From assembly GCA_963748925.1 (NCBI GenBank), contig CAVVKG010000008.1:434001-498000 (forward strand): a stretch of DNA of 64,000 nt. Reading direction: 5' to 3'. Numbering within the stretch: position 1 is the first letter of the stretch; every line of letters starts with the position of its first letter. Positions 18,254-28,103 of this stretch are shown here, piece after piece. The position numbers were made by a program, and so were the translations under genes. Under the pieces are notes generated by a model that saw nothing but the letters and a program-made list of their open reading frames with translations, did no database searches and was not told the origin of the DNA. The DNA is from Cryomorpha sp963748925 (GTDB taxonomy: Bacteria > Bacteroidota > Bacteroidia > Flavobacteriales_D > Cryomorphaceae).

Positions 18254-18886
18254 ATGTCAGATTATTCTCCCCCTCATGAACGTGCAAATATTGCCACCCA
18301 TTTCATAGGCTTTCTTGCCGGTGTAGTTGCTATCCCGATACTGGTTTCCCATGTTCTGGGTTCTGCTTCCGCCAATAGCTATACAGTGTTTGGAATTCTG
18401 ATTTACGGAGTGAGTTTCCTGATGGTGTTTGGGTTTTCTACGCTCTATCATTACAACAGAGAGCCAAAGCGCCGCCATTTGATGAAAATATGGGATCACA
18501 TTAGCATTTACTACCTTATTGCCGGTACTTATACTCCTTTTATTTTAGCTTACGCCAATGACGCAGATGCCAAATTGATGCTCATTGTTTTGTGGTCGCT
18601 GGCGCTGGCAGGTACTGTTTTTAAGTTCTTCTTTACCGGAAAATTTAGACTTGTTTCTACGCTTATTTACCTCGGTATGGGGTGGATGATTTTTGCAGCG
18701 CCGGCTTCGTTTAAAGATTCTTTTACCGACGAAAGTACTTTTTGGGTTGGGCTCGGAGGAGCTTTCTATTCTCTGGGAGTTATTTTTTATCTTGTTAAGC
18801 GGATTCCATTTCACCACGCCATCTGGCATTTATTTGTTCTTGGAGGAGCGTTGAGCCATTTGATTGGGGTTTGGAGGTTGTTTTAA
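18254..18886 (+). CDS. trhA: Hemolysin III / TrhA family membrane protein
   Basis: A 210-residue integral membrane protein with seven predicted transmembrane segments, belonging to the YqfA/HlyIII (PAQR-related) family, implicated in membrane-lipid homeostasis. The family hallmarks are ERANIATHFIGFLAG near the N-terminus, FGFSTLYHYN (first conserved Ser/His), WDHISIYYLIAGTYTPF (conserved Asp/His) and the C-terminal FHHAIWHLFVLGG histidines, which form the putative zinc site. Length is normal. It is monocistronic, with a -7 element abutting the start codon. Confidence 0.93.
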   Translation: MSDYSPPHERANIATHFIGFLAGVVAIPILVSHVLGSASANSYTVFGILIYGVSFLMVFGFSTLYHYNREPKRRHLMKIWDHISIYYLIAGTYTPFILAYANDADAKLMLIVLWSLALAGTVFKFFFTGKFRLVSTLIYLGMGWMIFAAPASFKDSFTDESTFWVGLGGAFYSLGVIFYLVKRIPFHHAIWHLFVLGGALSHLIGVWRLF

Positions 18887-19007
18887 AGAGTGCTTATCGG
18901 TTTTTTATCCGCTCCGTCGCATTTACCTCCGTTGAGATCCCGTCATACAATTTCTCAAACCCGAATTCAATCACTGGAATTCATGTCTAGCCTGCCACGG
19001 ATTCCAA

Positions 19008-21170
19008 TTATTCTGTTTTCATCCATTTCAAGCCGGTAACATTTCCTTTATCATCTATCAGTTTCAAAAAGTAAAGCCCGCTGCTCAGGTTTTCAGATGT
19101 AATTCTGTAATTACTCCCGTTGATTATTTCTGATCGTACCAGTTTTCCATTAACATCTAAAATATGAAGTGATATTGGGAAATTTTGGTCTGTATCGGCA
19201 ACTAATATGGGACTTGCGGACGGGTTAGGGAAGAGTTTGAACTGCGAATCCGGAGAAGGCAGTGAAAGCGCTGAAACTGTCACGGAGGTGTCGGTTGGAT
19301 TTAACAGCTTCCACACGCCGTTATTGCCCGTTCCTACATAAATTATCGAATCGGATTTCCACACACTGAGGGCCTCGGGAGCACCTGGTATGCAGGTAAG
19401 ACATTGCCAGGTGCTGCTATCTGGATGTAGCTCATACAAGTGCTTTTCGTTTCTCTGAGTGGCATACACTTTACCTTGCAGGGCTTTTATTTCGTGCAGG
19501 AATAAGGAAGAGGTGATCCCCGCTGAAATGTCTTGCCAGGTGTCGCCGTAATCGGTGCTTGCCAGCAGTTCCAAACCGCTGGTATAGGCAATTATTCGAT
19601 TATTTTGCACGGCTAATCCGTTTACAGATTGATATATACTGGGCCAATTATCGCTTACCGATTGCCAGGTACCGCCACCGTCAGCAGAACGGTAAAGTTT
19701 GCCTTGGCCGATGGTAATTCTGGTACCTGCAAATAAATAATCCCCATATTCGGCTATGTGGTATATCTCTTCAGAATCTCCGAAAGTGTAAATGGTCGTC
19801 CAGGAAGTGTCTGTAACATTCCGCATTAGTTGATTATCAATTCCTGCCCAAATGTTACCGGCGGCGTCGGTTGCGAGGGATCTCGCATTTGGAAAATCAC
19901 TTTGTATTCCGTGGTTTATTTTGCGCCAGCTCTGTCCGTCGTCATCCGAAACACTAATTCCGTTCGCAACCATGGCGATATACCAGCGATTGTTCATTAC
20001 CACGCTACCGTTCACCAAGTGTGTTGGGAATACATCAGGAACTGTCGAGATGCTCCAGGTCTGGCCCAGATCATTAGAAATTCTGGGTTCTGCCGTATTG
20101 GTAGATTTTGCTAGAAGGATATTCTCTTTTCCGGTTATAAACTCTACAGATTGAGCATCAAAGTCGTTGTTGATAAGCTCGAAATTGGTTGCGTCGGCGT
20201 TGGCTGCCATCATCCCATCGCCGGAAGTTCCAAAGAACAATTTACCATTCAAATTTAGAATGCAATTCTTGGCAGACACGCCGGGAATATTACCGACCGG
20301 TGTGCTCCACCCATCGATGGTAGTAGAGTTATATGGAAGTGTGCGCACGTAAGGCCCGATTGTAACAACGTATTTATCATCTGATATAACCATATCGGTA
20401 ATAAGCTGCGTGCTATAATTTATGGGAACAGCCACCCAGTTTAAGCCTCCATCTTCAGTATAAAAAAACGAAGGCGTAGTGCCGCTACCGTTGCGGCTTA
20501 CATATACACGGTCACCGATGGCCTTCATAAAAGGATAGCGCAAAGTATTGACGCCGATGGGTCCCGTAACCTGCGTCCAGGTATCACCATTGTTAACAGA
20601 TCTGTAAAAATGGCCTTCGTTTCCTGGCATATACAACTGAAGAAGCAAAACGTCGTTTATTGAAACAAGTTTAACGGTTGTAATATCCGGAAGACCGGAA
20701 GTGAGCAACTGCCAGGTTTCGCCGTTGTCCGCACTACGGGCTAGTGAGCCATACCCGGATCCGAAAAGATATGTCCCGTGGGCTACTAAATCATTTGCGC
20801 TGCTCATTACAGGCCATTGCCCGACGGGAGTCCACGTGTCTGAGGTAGAGGTTAATTTCATTACACCCGAACCCAATGTTTGCGTGGCAATATATAAATT
20901 ACCGTGCGCTGAAATCATATCATAAATCTGTTGCCTTCCTCTTTCCGGAAGTCCGGTTACATGAATTTCCCAGCTCTCTCCTTCATTATCAGATTTATAT
21001 ACATCGCCATTATAGGTGGCAGCCCATAAATAGCCGCCCAGGGTATCAATGGCAACTACTTTACCTCCTTCCGGCCCGTTGCAATAAGTCCATTGGGCCG
21101 AGGTTATAAGAGGCAGAGACAATAAGGTGAGAATGAAGGAAAGTCGGAACATAAGAGTAAACAAGTGCAT
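19008..21170 (-). CDS. T9SS-secreted BNR/sortilin-like repeat protein
   Basis: A protein of 720 residues from the ATG at 21170; an alternative start is 21152, and both give a signal peptide ending LITSAQ. The long frame reaching 21407 is rejected as its N-terminus is not signal-like. The body is a beta-propeller of BNR (Asp-box) repeats, at least seven visible, such as SADNGETW, SVNNGDTW, TEDGGLNW, SNDLGQTW, SDDDGQSW, SADGGGTW and STDYGDTW. It ends with a T9SS type A sorting domain beginning FKLFPNPSASP and ending LKWMKTE. The fold resembles sortilin/VPS10 and sialidase-like propellers, but sialidase catalytic residues are not evident. Likely a surface or secreted binding protein. Confidence 0.88.
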   Translation of the reverse strand: MHLFTLMFRLSFILTLLSLPLITSAQWTYCNGPEGGKVVAIDTLGGYLWAATYNGDVYKSDNEGESWEIHVTGLPERGRQQIYDMISAHGNLYIATQTLGSGVMKLTSTSDTWTPVGQWPVMSSANDLVAHGTYLFGSGYGSLARSADNGETWQLLTSGLPDITTVKLVSINDVLLLQLYMPGNEGHFYRSVNNGDTWTQVTGPIGVNTLRYPFMKAIGDRVYVSRNGSGTTPSFFYTEDGGLNWVAVPINYSTQLITDMVISDDKYVVTIGPYVRTLPYNSTTIDGWSTPVGNIPGVSAKNCILNLNGKLFFGTSGDGMMAANADATNFELINNDFDAQSVEFITGKENILLAKSTNTAEPRISNDLGQTWSISTVPDVFPTHLVNGSVVMNNRWYIAMVANGISVSDDDGQSWRKINHGIQSDFPNARSLATDAAGNIWAGIDNQLMRNVTDTSWTTIYTFGDSEEIYHIAEYGDYLFAGTRITIGQGKLYRSADGGGTWQSVSDNWPSIYQSVNGLAVQNNRIIAYTSGLELLASTDYGDTWQDISAGITSSLFLHEIKALQGKVYATQRNEKHLYELHPDSSTWQCLTCIPGAPEALSVWKSDSIIYVGTGNNGVWKLLNPTDTSVTVSALSLPSPDSQFKLFPNPSASPILVADTDQNFPISLHILDVNGKLVRSEIINGSNYRITSENLSSGLYFLKLIDDKGNVTGLKWMKTE

Positions 21171-21679
21171 AAAAATTGGATATAAATTGAGGTGAAAAAA
21201 ATGAAAACAATGAGTCCTTTGTGCAGAAAGATATTTAAGGAATATCCAACGCACGCTTAACGACGCAATAAAGCAGGCAAACGTTGTCTGGTTACTTTTT
21301 ATAATTATAACTATGAAAATTCTCTTTTTAATGAATTGCTTTGCTGAGATGCTATGCTGAACGGAACGATAAGATGCGCGATTGATCGAAATGGTCTCGC
21401 TCCACACTTATTCCCAGTGGTTATGAGTTCGCAAGTTTAGTTGCGACTTGGCGACTAGAGCATACCCCTGAAACGTTCTGACCTATGCGTTGTGAATTTA
21501 TCGTCGCTAGCGTTTACACAACCTTAAGACTAATGTATGGAAGTGATTCATAGCTTACACCAATTACAAAAATACAGTTTGAAATCTGTATTAAATGTAA
21601 AATAGAATGGAGGTCGTCCTCCCTCAAATTCTCCTGAATAAAGTTCTAAATATTTCTCTCCTAAATCCTGCCTTTTATT

Positions 21680-22408
21680 CTAACTTCTTGTCGGTGTAAT
21701 AAGCAGCTCATTCACGTTTACACTGGCTGGTTGACTTACGGCATATAAAACACCTTCAGCAATCTCTTCCGGTTGGAGTTTAGCCTCATTGTCATCCCAA
21801 TCCTGATCTTCTTTAAATTCCTCGTCAGAAATATCGCCTCTCAAATCGGTATCAACCGTTCCAGGCTCAATACAGGTTACCCGAATATTGTGCTCAGAAG
21901 ATACTTCCAGACGCATAGCACGAGATAGAGCAATTATAGCAGCTTTTGAAGCGCTGTAAACCGCTCCACCTTTGTAAAACTCCTTTCCGTCTACTGAGGC
22001 AATATTTACAATATGACCGTCTTTTCGATCAATCATTCCCGGCAAAACAGCATGCACGCAACGCAAAACACCTTTTACATTTACGTCAATTGTCTTTAAC
22101 CATTCTTCCAAATGATCATTTTTCAGGTAGGTAAGGGGCATTACTCCCGCATTGTTAACAAGGATATCAATCCTTCCAAATTCCTTTTTTATTTTCTCGA
22201 AAGCCTCATCCACGCTTTTGGAATCTGTCACATCAAGCTCTACCACCATGTTCTTCCCCTTAAGCCCATCCTTTATCTCTTTTAGTTCGTCTACACTTCT
22301 GCTAGCCAAAACAATATGGCATCCTTTTTCTGAAAGTTTTTTGACAGTGGCTTTTCCAATTCCACTGCTTGCTCCGGTTACTACTGCTACTTTATTTTCT
22401 AATTGCAT
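21680..22408 (-). CDS. SDR-family oxidoreductase
   Basis: A 242-residue classical short-chain dehydrogenase/reductase. The cofactor motif TGASSGIG is at 11-18, an acidic/basic selector region LASRSVDEL follows beta-2 (ASR suggests NADP(H)), NNAG is at 85-88, and the catalytic residues are S138, Y151 and K155 (YSASK). The C-terminal half (IEPGTVDTDLRG, then LQPEEIAEGVLYAVSQP) matches the YdfG / serine-3-dehydrogenase-like branch acting on small hydroxy acids or aldehydes. The true substrate is unknown. It stands alone on the minus strand. Confidence 0.93.
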   Translation of the reverse strand: MQLENKVAVVTGASSGIGKATVKKLSEKGCHIVLASRSVDELKEIKDGLKGKNMVVELDVTDSKSVDEAFEKIKKEFGRIDILVNNAGVMPLTYLKNDHLEEWLKTIDVNVKGVLRCVHAVLPGMIDRKDGHIVNIASVDGKEFYKGGAVYSASKAAIIALSRAMRLEVSSEHNIRVTCIEPGTVDTDLRGDISDEEFKEDQDWDDNEAKLQPEEIAEGVLYAVSQPASVNVNELLITPTRS

Positions 22409-22756
22409 AATTTAAGTTTTGATTCAAATTAAATACATGATTTTCAGCAATTTTCAGCTTCCAACCATGTTATTTCTCAATAATGCAACCGGCAAAACAA
22501 ATACTTTGTTTATTTTTTTCTAAATCGACTAAACTTGCATCCAAAAGATATCTATTTAGAATGGGAATGCGGTCGCCAGCGTCACTGAACCACCCGAATC
22601 GTGGAAATACGAAATCCTTTTCTATTGACTTATTTGAAAAGGAAGAATAGAGGTACAGATCAGCCCAACATACCTTTAGCAGGATAATGGAATAGTCAAG
22701 AGTAATTCATCGAATCAAGATTATCCTCTAATGAAAATACTTCCTATTTATTTATG
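22409..22756. other. Intergenic region with an unexplained minus-strand open stretch
   Basis: Divergent gap between the SDR and DUF433 genes. The minus strand is open for about 80 codons (about 22712 to 22468) but has no good start near its 5' end, and its translation matches no family I know. A 24-nt stretch around 22585-22608 resembles the last codons of sbcC. No further signals were seen. Confidence 0.3.
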
Positions 22757-22764
22757 TATTTTTG
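22757..22764 (+). promoter_or_regulatory. -7 promoter element directly before the DUF433 gene
   Basis: TATTTTTG, an exact TAnnTTTG, ending 3 nt before ATG 22768; the transcript would be leaderless. Confidence 0.5.
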
Positions 22765-22767
22765 AAT

Positions 22768-23013
22768 ATGAACTGGAATGAAAGAATAGTATCAGATAAG
22801 AATGTGCTTCTTGGTAAGCCAATAATCAAAGGTACCCGTATATCTGTTGAGTTTATTCTCGAGCGTCTGGCACATGGATGGAATGAAGAAAAAATACTCA
22901 TATCATATCCCCATCTGAAAAAAGAGGACCTTCAGGCTGTGTTCGCATACATAAATGATTGCGTTAAAGATGGACTTTTAATGCTAGTAACTCCTATACA
23001 CGAGGGAAATTAG
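22768..23013 (+). CDS. DUF433 antitoxin-like protein
   Basis: An 81-residue DUF433 protein (VapB45-like): ERIVSDKNVLLGKPIIKGTR near residues 5-24, then ISVEFILERLAHGWNEEKIL and the YPHLKKEDLQAVFAYI helix. In this family the small protein is a DNA-binding antitoxin normally followed by a DUF5615/PIN-like toxin gene. Here no toxin follows; within 50 bp of the stop begins a block of palindromic repeats. The ATG at 22768 is preferred over TTG 22762, which lies inside the -7 element. It is probably an orphan antitoxin or a remnant of a TA pair. Confidence 0.85.
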   Translation: MNWNERIVSDKNVLLGKPIIKGTRISVEFILERLAHGWNEEKILISYPHLKKEDLQAVFAYINDCVKDGLLMLVTPIHEGN

Positions 23014-23064
23014 ACTATTCTTTTTGATTTCGTTTATTGCGAATCAAACTCCAAAGAAGCTTCT

Positions 23065-23158
23065 CCGTCCCGTAGGGACAATCCATATTATAGCGGACGG
23101 TTTTAACCGTCCGAGAAAGGCCTGCAAATGAATCAGAGTGCCGTAGGTACGACATATT
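23065..23158 (-). repeat. Cluster of three short palindromes, REP-like dispersed repeat
   Basis: Three hairpins in 94 bp: GTCCC-GTA-GGGAC (23067-23079), CGGACGGTT/AACCGTCCG (23094-23102 and 23105-23113), and GTGCC-GTA-GGTAC (23138-23150), the first and third being diverged copies of the same CCGTAGG unit. From memory, very similar blocks recur in many Bacteroidota genomes, and they resemble REP elements moved by IS200-like REP-associated transposases. The transposase itself is not in the window. Confidence 0.6.
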
Positions 23159-23378
23159 TTACTTTAGAGTCGTTTTGGCCCTCTTGCCTCGGCAGCTTCT
23201 GTCATGAATGCCTGTTTTTGAAGTCACTTGTTTCCATGATAACCTCAGGGAGCTTAATACCCCTGTCAGTTTAGTGGAGATGACCAACTTGATGCCAGCT
23301 CTGTTGAAAACGCTATCAGATTATATAATTCCCATCCATATTAGAACGCACCACAATAAAACTAATCGGCAGCAATTG
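23159..23378. other. Non-coding stretch between the repeat block and sbcC
   Basis: No gene with recognisable features. A plus-strand frame starting at 23208 runs into the antisense of sbcC and looks accidental. This may be flanking sequence of the repeat element. Confidence 0.4.
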
Positions 23379-26300
23379 TTACTGAACCACACGAATCGTC
23401 GAGTACCCCAAACTGCTTTTGTCCAATTGAATCTGCGTTGTAATCCGCTCCTTGAGGGCACCAACGTGCGATATTATCCCAACAGATTTATCTCCTTCAT
23501 TTTGCATTTTTTCGAGAATGGTAATCGCCTGATCGAGTGTTTCGGGATCTAGGGTTCCAAAACCTTCGTCGATAAACAATGATTCAATTTTTACATTTCT
23601 CGAAGCAATATCAGAAAGGGCAAAAGCCATAGCCAAACTCACCAGGAAGGTTTCTCCTCCGGACAAGGTGCGCACCGAACGGCGGGCATTTCCCATGTAC
23701 TTGTCAAATACTTTCAGAGTATCGCTTTTTTCGGCTTCATCGGCAGTTGGGATGTCCAGTAAATACCTGTCGCTGAATTCCAAAAGGCGCTTATTTGCAA
23801 AGCCGATAAGCTGCTCAAGCGTTAAGTCCTGTACAAAGTTTGAGAACTTATTCCCATTGGCATCGCCAATTAAATCGTTCATGGTTTTCCACAAACCAAG
23901 ATCTTTCCTTAAACGACTTAATTGATCTAAAACAGTTTGTTGCCGCTGCCTCGTTTTTTGATCGTCTTCAAGGCTTTGCGTTATTTTACCAATGTTCATC
24001 GAGAGGTTGTTCCACTTGGTTTCAGCTTCTTGAAACAACTCTTTTAAGGCTTCGTTGCTTAGTTTATTATCATCTTTTTGCCCAAGCTCGTCAAGTGCTT
24101 TTTTAAGATTTTTCTCTTGCTCAGACAGCCGGGCTTCCCCATCTTTTAACTTTGCATTTCGTTTACGGATCTCTTCTGCCTCCACTTCGGGAAGTATGGC
24201 ATTTCGCAGTTGCTCTATGTTTTCCAGATCCTCTTTTGCCAGGATCTCATCCAACTTTTTAAGGCTTTCCGATTTTTGTTTTTCTGTTACTTTCAGCCTT
24301 TCAGCAAGGTCTTTCAATTGTTTATCAGTCGACGAGATACTTGTCGCCGATCGTGTTAGATTTGTGGTTAATCTAGTGGTGTCCTGATTGATGTCCGCTC
24401 CGGTATAGAGCGCTTCGCGTTTGGTTTTTAATTCCAGGTATTTCTCCTGCGAAAGATCCCACAATCTAATACTGTCAAGCAATTCGCCAATAAGAGATTT
24501 AGCTTGAAAAGCCTTCTTAACAATCTCCAGATTTTTCTGTGTTTCTAATAATTGTGTCCGCTGCTTCTGCAAATCTTCCAGAGGCTTTTGATAATCCCAT
24601 TTCAAGGTTGTGGCGAGACTTTTCAAAATCTCACTATTTGCTTTTTCTTCCTTTGCCAGCCCTTCCATTTCAGACTCAATACGAGCGATTTCCTTTACGA
24701 GAAAAGCGTTTTTTGCACTGGTCTGAATACGCAATTCACTTTTCGTTTTCAGTAAATTTCGCTTCCCGTTCAGGAGCTCTTCTTTCACATCAAAGTTGGG
24801 GTTTTCAAGAGCGTACGGATGTTCCAAAGATCCACATAGCGGACAAGGTTCGTCGGGTTTTAATTCGGCGCGGTGATCTTCCATGCTCAGGTGCTTTCGC
24901 TGGTGTTCCAGGGCTTTTGCCAGGTCTTCCACTTCCTTTTCTATCTCTGAAATCTCCTTATTCAGCTCCGGTATTTTCTTCGAATCCGTATCCAGTGTAG
25001 CCCGTTCCGATTTCAACCGTGAACTATGCGTTTCGATCGCTTTTTGCAAACGCAATTCCTCCTGTTTTTTAACAAGCACATCACCGGCTTTTTCCGCCGA
25101 CTCGCGCAGCACTTCCGACCTTTGATTTAACTCTTCAGGTGATTTTAATCCGGAAGTTTCTATTTGTGAATTTATCTGAATGGCGAGGTCTTCAACCTTC
25201 GTATTTAATAGGGCAGGGGTTTCGGCTTCCGCCAATGGGTATCCGGAATCATTGATTTTTCGGATTTGAGTTTTAACCTGGTTTTGGTACAAAACAGCTT
25301 CTCCATGCTTGGCTTTTTCCTGCGACTGCAACTCGGAAATCGTATTTCTAAAATCTTCAATTTTTGTATGAGCAGTAGCTATATCCAGCTTTTCATCTAC
25401 AAGTTTAGATGCGTTCTCAATCAATAAAGTTTGATTCTTTTCCTCTTCCGATTTCGACTTTTTAAGACCTTCTATTCCTTCTCTGGTTTGTTCTAATTCC
25501 TTTAAAATCGAATTGTGATCACTGAGAATCTCTCTGTACTTCACAAGCTTTTCATGCCGGTAGAGCTTCTCTTTCCGAGGTTTAAAATCGGTAAGTAATT
25601 CTTTTAGTTTTTCCTGATTGCTCTCAAGGATAGTTTTTTCTTCTTTTTTGGCAATCAGCTCCTTCCGAGTTGTAATTTTTTCTGAATATTCCTTATACGC
25701 TTTTTGAGTACCCGGCTTCGACTCAGTTAGCGTTTTCACCTCTGCTTTCTTCTCTTCAACTACTTCCGCGGTGAGTACTTCAATATTTTTTAAGCCCTCT
25801 TCTTTTAGCTCTACCTCTTTTTTCAATCGGGCGTACCTTTGAAATACCGCCCTTCCAATTTCGCGGTAAGAGCGCGCTCCGGTTATGTCTTCCAGTAGTT
25901 TATTGCGTTCGTTTCTCGGTGCTTGCAATAACTTACTAAACTCTCCTTGCGAGAGTACCATAGCCTTAACAAACTGGTCATAGCTCAGGCCAATAATCTC
26001 TTCGTTTTTTTCGGGGGTTTTTGTGCCGCTGTCAATAATTGTCCCGGTCGCTACTTCTACGAGTTCTTGTTTGCGGGCATTTAAATTATTGTTCCTGTTA
26101 CGCTCTATTGACCAGTGGCTGCGGTAATCTTTCCCATTAACGCGGTATTCAACTTCGGCAAAGCAGTTTTTCATGTTTCGCGTCATTATGCCGCCATCAT
26201 CTTCCAAAACCGTGTTGGATATGTTTTTATCTACCCGCGCTATGCGGTTAAAAAGTGCCAGCGTAATCACATCGAGCAGGGTAGATTTCCCTGAGCCCGT

Positions 26301-26414
26301 TGGGCCGATAATTGCAAAGAGTCCTGCTTCGCCAAGAATCCCCTCACCAAAATCAATTTCGTGTTCGCCTTTAAGCGAATGAATATTTTCAAAACGTATC
26401 TTTCTTATCTGCAT
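23379..26414 (-). CDS. sbcC: Exonuclease subunit SbcC (SMC-like ATPase)
   Basis: A 1011-residue Rad50-like subunit of the SbcCD nuclease, which opens hairpins and trims DNA ends. Walker A GPTGSGKS is at 37-44, with the Q-loop region LSQGEFSKLLQAP near 155. Two long coiled-coil arms flank the zinc-hook CPLC near residue 521 (DEPCPLCGSLEHPY). The C-terminal ATPase half has the signature LSGGE near 915 and Walker B LFIDEGFGTLD near 945. Length and order are normal. It starts 3 bp after the sbcD stop, so the two are translated from one message. Confidence 0.97.
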   Translation of the reverse strand: MQIRKIRFENIHSLKGEHEIDFGEGILGEAGLFAIIGPTGSGKSTLLDVITLALFNRIARVDKNISNTVLEDDGGIMTRNMKNCFAEVEYRVNGKDYRSHWSIERNRNNNLNARKQELVEVATGTIIDSGTKTPEKNEEIIGLSYDQFVKAMVLSQGEFSKLLQAPRNERNKLLEDITGARSYREIGRAVFQRYARLKKEVELKEEGLKNIEVLTAEVVEEKKAEVKTLTESKPGTQKAYKEYSEKITTRKELIAKKEEKTILESNQEKLKELLTDFKPRKEKLYRHEKLVKYREILSDHNSILKELEQTREGIEGLKKSKSEEEKNQTLLIENASKLVDEKLDIATAHTKIEDFRNTISELQSQEKAKHGEAVLYQNQVKTQIRKINDSGYPLAEAETPALLNTKVEDLAIQINSQIETSGLKSPEELNQRSEVLRESAEKAGDVLVKKQEELRLQKAIETHSSRLKSERATLDTDSKKIPELNKEISEIEKEVEDLAKALEHQRKHLSMEDHRAELKPDEPCPLCGSLEHPYALENPNFDVKEELLNGKRNLLKTKSELRIQTSAKNAFLVKEIARIESEMEGLAKEEKANSEILKSLATTLKWDYQKPLEDLQKQRTQLLETQKNLEIVKKAFQAKSLIGELLDSIRLWDLSQEKYLELKTKREALYTGADINQDTTRLTTNLTRSATSISSTDKQLKDLAERLKVTEKQKSESLKKLDEILAKEDLENIEQLRNAILPEVEAEEIRKRNAKLKDGEARLSEQEKNLKKALDELGQKDDNKLSNEALKELFQEAETKWNNLSMNIGKITQSLEDDQKTRQRQQTVLDQLSRLRKDLGLWKTMNDLIGDANGNKFSNFVQDLTLEQLIGFANKRLLEFSDRYLLDIPTADEAEKSDTLKVFDKYMGNARRSVRTLSGGETFLVSLAMAFALSDIASRNVKIESLFIDEGFGTLDPETLDQAITILEKMQNEGDKSVGIISHVGALKERITTQIQLDKSSLGYSTIRVVQ

Positions 26415-26417
26415 CGC

Positions 26418-27620
26418 CTAGAGGTTGAGTTCTTGTAATATTTCCCGAAAGGCATGCTTCAAATCTTCCGTGTTTTCCAACCCGCTTTGTAGCTCCAGCT
26501 TTTTCTCAAACATTTGCATGGGAGTTACATCCGCCACATCCGTTCCCACCGCAAAGGCATCGGTAGCACCGCGAATTTTGCTGTTGAAATTAAGTCGCGA
26601 CTTTAAAATCTCTAAATGCTCATTTGGCTGCGAATTAATGAATTCTTCAAAAGCCTGACGTCTTTCAATGCTTTCAACTTTCTCGTTTATAATAATTTCT
26701 GCCAAAGACTTTAAGGTTGTTTCTTCCGAATAGGCTTCCAGCTTCCCAATTACTTCCTCCAGGGCTCCTTCGTATGTGATAAGATTCCGGTATTTGGGAA
26801 CAGGCACAATTTCAACATCAGTTATTGCCTGATCTTTAATCGTAATCACATTGATTTGTTTTTGGTCTTTCCTTTCAGAAAAGCTCAGCGCAACGGGCGA
26901 TCCACAATAGTGAATATTGTGAGTCTGGGAAATGACCTGCGGTTTGTGAATATGTCCCAGAGCCACATAATGCGGCACTTCTTCAAACATATAAGCTTCT
27001 ACGCCGGCCTGATTTCCAATTTGGATATCACGCTCACTATCCGACAGGGTACTTCCCTGAACATATAAATGCCCCATAACGATAAATGGCTCACCCGAGA
27101 AATTATCCTTGTAGTGCTGATTGATATCTGAAAAATAAGCCTCCAACCCCGATTTGATCTGTTCGATTTTGGTCGCATAAGTTTCTCCCGCCACAGATTT
27201 GCGTATGTCCCGATCTTTCAAAAACGGTACAGCGGCAACGATCAGTTTCTCGCCGCTTTCTTCAACTTCAATAAACATCTCGCTTAAATCTTCCGTGGCT
27301 CCACCAACCACAGAAATGTCAAATGCCCTGAGCAATTCCCTGGGAGCATTTAATACAGCCGCAGAATCGTGATTACCACCCGTGAGAATTATTTTGCAAT
27401 CGAGACTAATCAGACTTTTAAGTAAGTCATAATACTGTTTGTAGGCTGCCTGTGAAGGATTTGCCTGGTCAAAAATATCTCCCGAAACCAGCAACACATC
27501 GATGTTCCGGTCTTTGATATAATCAATCATCCAGGCGAAAAACAAGTCCAGATCCGTACTTAAATCGTACTTATGAAGCTGCTTACCGATGTGCCAGTCG
27601 GAAGTGTGTAGGATTTTCAT
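26418..27620 (-). CDS. sbcD: Exonuclease subunit SbcD (Mre11-like nuclease)
   Basis: A 400-residue calcineurin-like phosphoesterase, the nuclease partner of SbcC. The metal ligands are D8 and H10 (TSDWHIG), D48 (SGDIFD), N83-H84 (GGNHD), and the later GHLYVQGS and LGHIHKPQ histidines. The C-terminal capping region (from about 280) is the part that contacts SbcC. Normal length. First gene of the sbcD-sbcC operon. Confidence 0.97.
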   Translation of the reverse strand: MKILHTSDWHIGKQLHKYDLSTDLDLFFAWMIDYIKDRNIDVLLVSGDIFDQANPSQAAYKQYYDLLKSLISLDCKIILTGGNHDSAAVLNAPRELLRAFDISVVGGATEDLSEMFIEVEESGEKLIVAAVPFLKDRDIRKSVAGETYATKIEQIKSGLEAYFSDINQHYKDNFSGEPFIVMGHLYVQGSTLSDSERDIQIGNQAGVEAYMFEEVPHYVALGHIHKPQVISQTHNIHYCGSPVALSFSERKDQKQINVITIKDQAITDVEIVPVPKYRNLITYEGALEEVIGKLEAYSEETTLKSLAEIIINEKVESIERRQAFEEFINSQPNEHLEILKSRLNFNSKIRGATDAFAVGTDVADVTPMQMFEKKLELQSGLENTEDLKHAFREILQELNL

Positions 27621-27728
27621 AGCGGTAAATTTGTTGGAACTGTAAAGCTAAAACAATAGGAGAACTTAGTAACTTGAAAATTTACCTTACTTTAATTCCT
27701 CAAATCACCCTGACCAAAACCTGAAAAA

Positions 27729-28103
27729 TTGAAAATAGGCTATGTGTACATAGTGAGCAATAAGAAAAGAACGACGATCTATATAGGTGTAACGAGCAGG
27801 CTTAAAATTAGAATTATTCAGCATAAGGTCGGTGTAGGATCGGTTTTTACAAGTCGGTATAATCTACACGACCTTCTTTATTTCGAAACCATTCCCGGAA
27901 TGGGAAATGCCATAAAAAGAGAGAAGCAGCTTAAGAATTGGCATAAGGACTGGAAATGGAACTTGATTAAGGAAATGAATCCCGATCTGAAAGGATCTTG
28001 CCGCAGAATGGTATACGCCAGAGGAAATTGCGGAGTATCGTCGGGCTCATTTAAAGGGAAAGAAGTTGTAGCGATTCTGCCCTCAACCGCAACCCCATCC
28101 TGA
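27729..28103 (+). CDS. GIY-YIG nuclease-like protein (UPF0213 type) with C-terminal tail of repeat DNA
   Basis: A 124-residue frame starting at TTG 27729. Residues 4-90 form a GIY-YIG domain: GYVYIVSNKK, then TIYIGVTSRLKIRIIQHK, with a conserved Arg/His and Glu region (HDLLYFETIPGMGNAIKREKQL) ending KWNLIKEMNPDL. The family normally ends there, near residue 92; the last 30 residues (SCRRMVYARG onward) read into repeat DNA and are probably not ancestral. Such genes in Bacteroidota are small, scattered, and often next to palindromic repeats, as here. Whether it cuts DNA is unknown. Confidence 0.8.
   Translation: MKIGYVYIVSNKKRTTIYIGVTSRLKIRIIQHKVGVGSVFTSRYNLHDLLYFETIPGMGNAIKREKQLKNWHKDWKWNLIKEMNPDLKGSCRRMVYARGNCGVSSGSFKGKEVVAILPSTATPS

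Noticed and set aside
23208..23552. Plus-strand ORF of 114 codons overlapping the end of sbcC
   Set aside because: Half of it is antisense to conserved SbcC codons and the rest lies in repeat-flanking DNA; no recognisable domain.
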